64,000 bases of DNA, taken from assembly GCA_946811185.2 (NCBI GenBank), contig OX328106.1, forward strand, positions 47,504,311 to 47,568,310, in the 5' to 3' direction. The notes beneath the pieces are model-generated. The model was given only the letters and a program-made list of their open reading frames with translations, made no database searches and was not told the DNA's origin. Position 1 is the stretch's first letter. Each line of letters opens with the position of its first letter. Shown here in pieces: positions 62,189 through 64,000 of this stretch. Source of the stretch: Hippopus hippopus (taxonomy: Eukaryota; Mollusca; Bivalvia; Cardiida; Cardiidae). A program made the translations under genes and the position numbers.

Positions 62189-63038
62189 AAAAATGTATTG
62201 AGGTACCTATATATGCAAAAAACCACATCTGCCATCGAGAGTGACAGATCTCGAAGAGAACAATTTGATGCGTAAATTTTAATTATGCTGCAAGGTAGAC
62301 TAATTGTTCTTTTATAAAAGCAAAATTTGTGGAGAATATGAGTGAACTGCCCAAAACAGAAAGCACGGAAGTGCCGACGTGTCCAATTAAAAATAGGAGT
62401 ATTTTGCCCTCGTGGCTGAAAATCATTTAGAGTACATTTGGATTATCCAGTTTTTGTTCTCCTGCAATTCATTTCACCTGTACTTTCATAACCTATAATT
62501 TCTTGAAAAAAAATAAATAAAGTTGCTCCTAAGTGTAATATATGGACGTACTGACTTGTGCAAGATATCATATGCCATCGAGAATGACAGATCTCGAAGG
62601 CGAACATTTTTTTTTGTTTTGATCTTTATTCTCCTGGAAGATATAACACCTATCCGTTCATGAAAGCGTATCTTTGGAAGGATTCAGATAAGATTTCAAA
62701 AAAAAAATGCTTGAAGTTCCGACATACGCATAAAACTATACTTGCAATCTAGAATGACAGACCTCGAAAAGACCATTTACATATTTCGATAGTTATTCTC
62801 CTGCAAAGTAGACTACTTGTCCTTTTATAAAAATCACATTTTCTGGAAGAAAAAAGAAGGAGGCTTAAAGAATAAAATGTAAGGAAATACAAACTCATAT
62901 AAAAGACAATAAATGCCATCGAGAATAACATATCTCGTAGAGAACATTTCAGACATCTGGATTTGTATTCTACAATTTGTACTGTCTGATGAAAGCGAAA
63001 GTTCTAGAAGAAAGCAAGGTAGAATCAAATCTAAATTA

Positions 63039-63304
63039 GCCACGCTCTGGCAAAAGATTGTTTAATGCAACTCTGTGATGCAAGTAAGCAAGTTATCCAA
63101 GCAAGTTATCATATAATTGTTGATCCATAAAATCGATTTTGATTAACGACTTACTAATGAGGTAGACTGGTCCTTTGAAACACAGAAAATTGATCAATAG
63201 CATAGAAGTTTCGACCCAGGTCAGTTTGCGTAGATTGCTCAGGTTGACCTGGGTCAATACTTTTTGCCGCTGCATTCAGCCCCCTTTTCACAGCATAAGA
63301 CTCA
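63039..63304 (+). mobile_element. MITE family B copy inside the satellite
   Basis: AGCCACGCTCTGGCAAAAG start and CACAGCATAAGACTCA end. About 1.1 kb after the copy at 61937, so it appears to have been amplified with the satellite. Confidence 0.65.
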
Positions 63305-64000
63305 AATGTACTGAAGTGCCTATGTTCGCCAAAAAACCACATCTGCCATCGAGAATAACAGATCTCGAAGAGAACACTTTAATGTGTAACTTTTGGTTCT
63401 CCTGCAACCTAGACTGATTGTTCTTTCATAAAAGCCGAATTTCTTGAAGAATCTGAGTGAATTGCCCAAAACAGAAAGTATGGAAGTGCCCACGTGCCCT
63501 AATGAAAATGCATGTATTTGCCACCGACATTGATAAATCATGTAGAGTACATTTAGATATTCCAATTTTTGTTCTTCTGTAATTTATTTCACCTGTACTT
63601 TCATAAGCTATAATTTCTTGCAGCCCAAAAGTATAATACGAGTATATGGACGTACTGACTGATGCAAGATATCGTTTGCCATCGAGAATGACAGATCTCG
63701 AAGAGAACAATTCTTTGTTTTGATCTTTATTTTCCTGCAATGTTTACTGCTTGTCCATTCATAAAAGGATGTTTCTTTTTTTTTTTTTTTTTTTTGAAGA
63801 AAGTAGGTAAGATTTCAAGAAAAATAAATCTATTGTGCGAATGCCCAACATACGCATAAGAATGACCCATGACTTCAACTGCCATCGAGAATGACAGATC
63901 TCGAAAACATTTTTTGTTTGTTTGTTTGTTTGTTTTGATCGTTATTCTCTTGCAAGGGAGACCCTCTGTTCTGTTATAATAATAATTAAAATAGTTATTA

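Larger units (their letters stand above)
60540..63960. repeat. ~170-bp satellite with ~1.1 kb higher-order repeat
   Basis: At least 16 monomers carry the mark GCCATCGAGAATGACAGATC TCGAAGAG, then TTTATTCTCCTGCAAGGTAG ACT.. and GGAAGTGCCGAC..ACGCA. Spacing is mostly 160-180 bp. Monomer variants recur in a fixed order. For example, the CAATC(G/T)AGA variant at 61635 and 62745 is 1110 bp apart, and the plain variant at 62575 and 63680 is 1105 bp apart. The period contains about five monomers plus one family B MITE. The array continues past the window end. Confidence 0.8.

Overview
The window looks like nuclear DNA of an invertebrate animal, most likely a bivalve mollusc. It is AT-rich, genes are split by introns with GT..AG borders, and it is packed with palindromic MITEs, tandem repeats and a decayed Tc1 transposase. 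The bivalve assignment is an inference from general character; no taxonomic marker gene was found.

Positions 1-10.2 kb hold, on the minus strand, at least six exons that together resemble the amino-terminal domain of an ionotropic glutamate receptor. Its introns are filled with MITEs and a large ACGTGCGCACGT foldback that contains an assembly gap. From 10.2 to 36 kb I see mostly repeats: two TTAA-bounded MITE families, a ~270 bp MITE carrying a GC-rich hairpin, a third hairpin family, several foldbacks and microsatellites.

The centre of interest is 37207-52795, a 15.6 kb inserted element. It has a perfect 6-bp target duplication (ATTGTC) and 5'-AG ends, as in Polintons/Mavericks. It interrupts, in frame, a single-exon stretch of a secreted-protein gene (53866-52796 and 37206-36169, minus strand). 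Its arms are inverted repeats of 3.4 kb (left) and 4.9 kb (right), and each arm ends in a 23-bp-stem hairpin. The core encodes a 1369-residue protein-primed-type family B DNA polymerase with OTU-like and Vsr-like extra regions, a CCHC zinc-knuckle protein, a coiled-coil/lysine-rich protein, a small Cys-rich protein and a 218-residue unknown. The arms carry small gene cassettes. I found no integrase, packaging ATPase, protease or capsid gene.

The small genes share compact promoters (E2F-like site, CRE TGACGTCA, TATA at fixed spacing). They are followed not by AATAAA but by a 16-nt stem-loop matching the 3' end signal of replication-dependent histone mRNAs, with compensatory changes in the stems. 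The larger genes use TATA plus AATAAA. My inference is that this element, perhaps an endogenous DNA virus, ties its small-gene expression to host S phase by copying histone-gene control. This is the candidate undescribed system in the window.

To the right (54-64 kb) are more MITEs, two weak candidate host exons, and a ~170-bp satellite in a ~1.1 kb higher-order repeat that includes a MITE copy.
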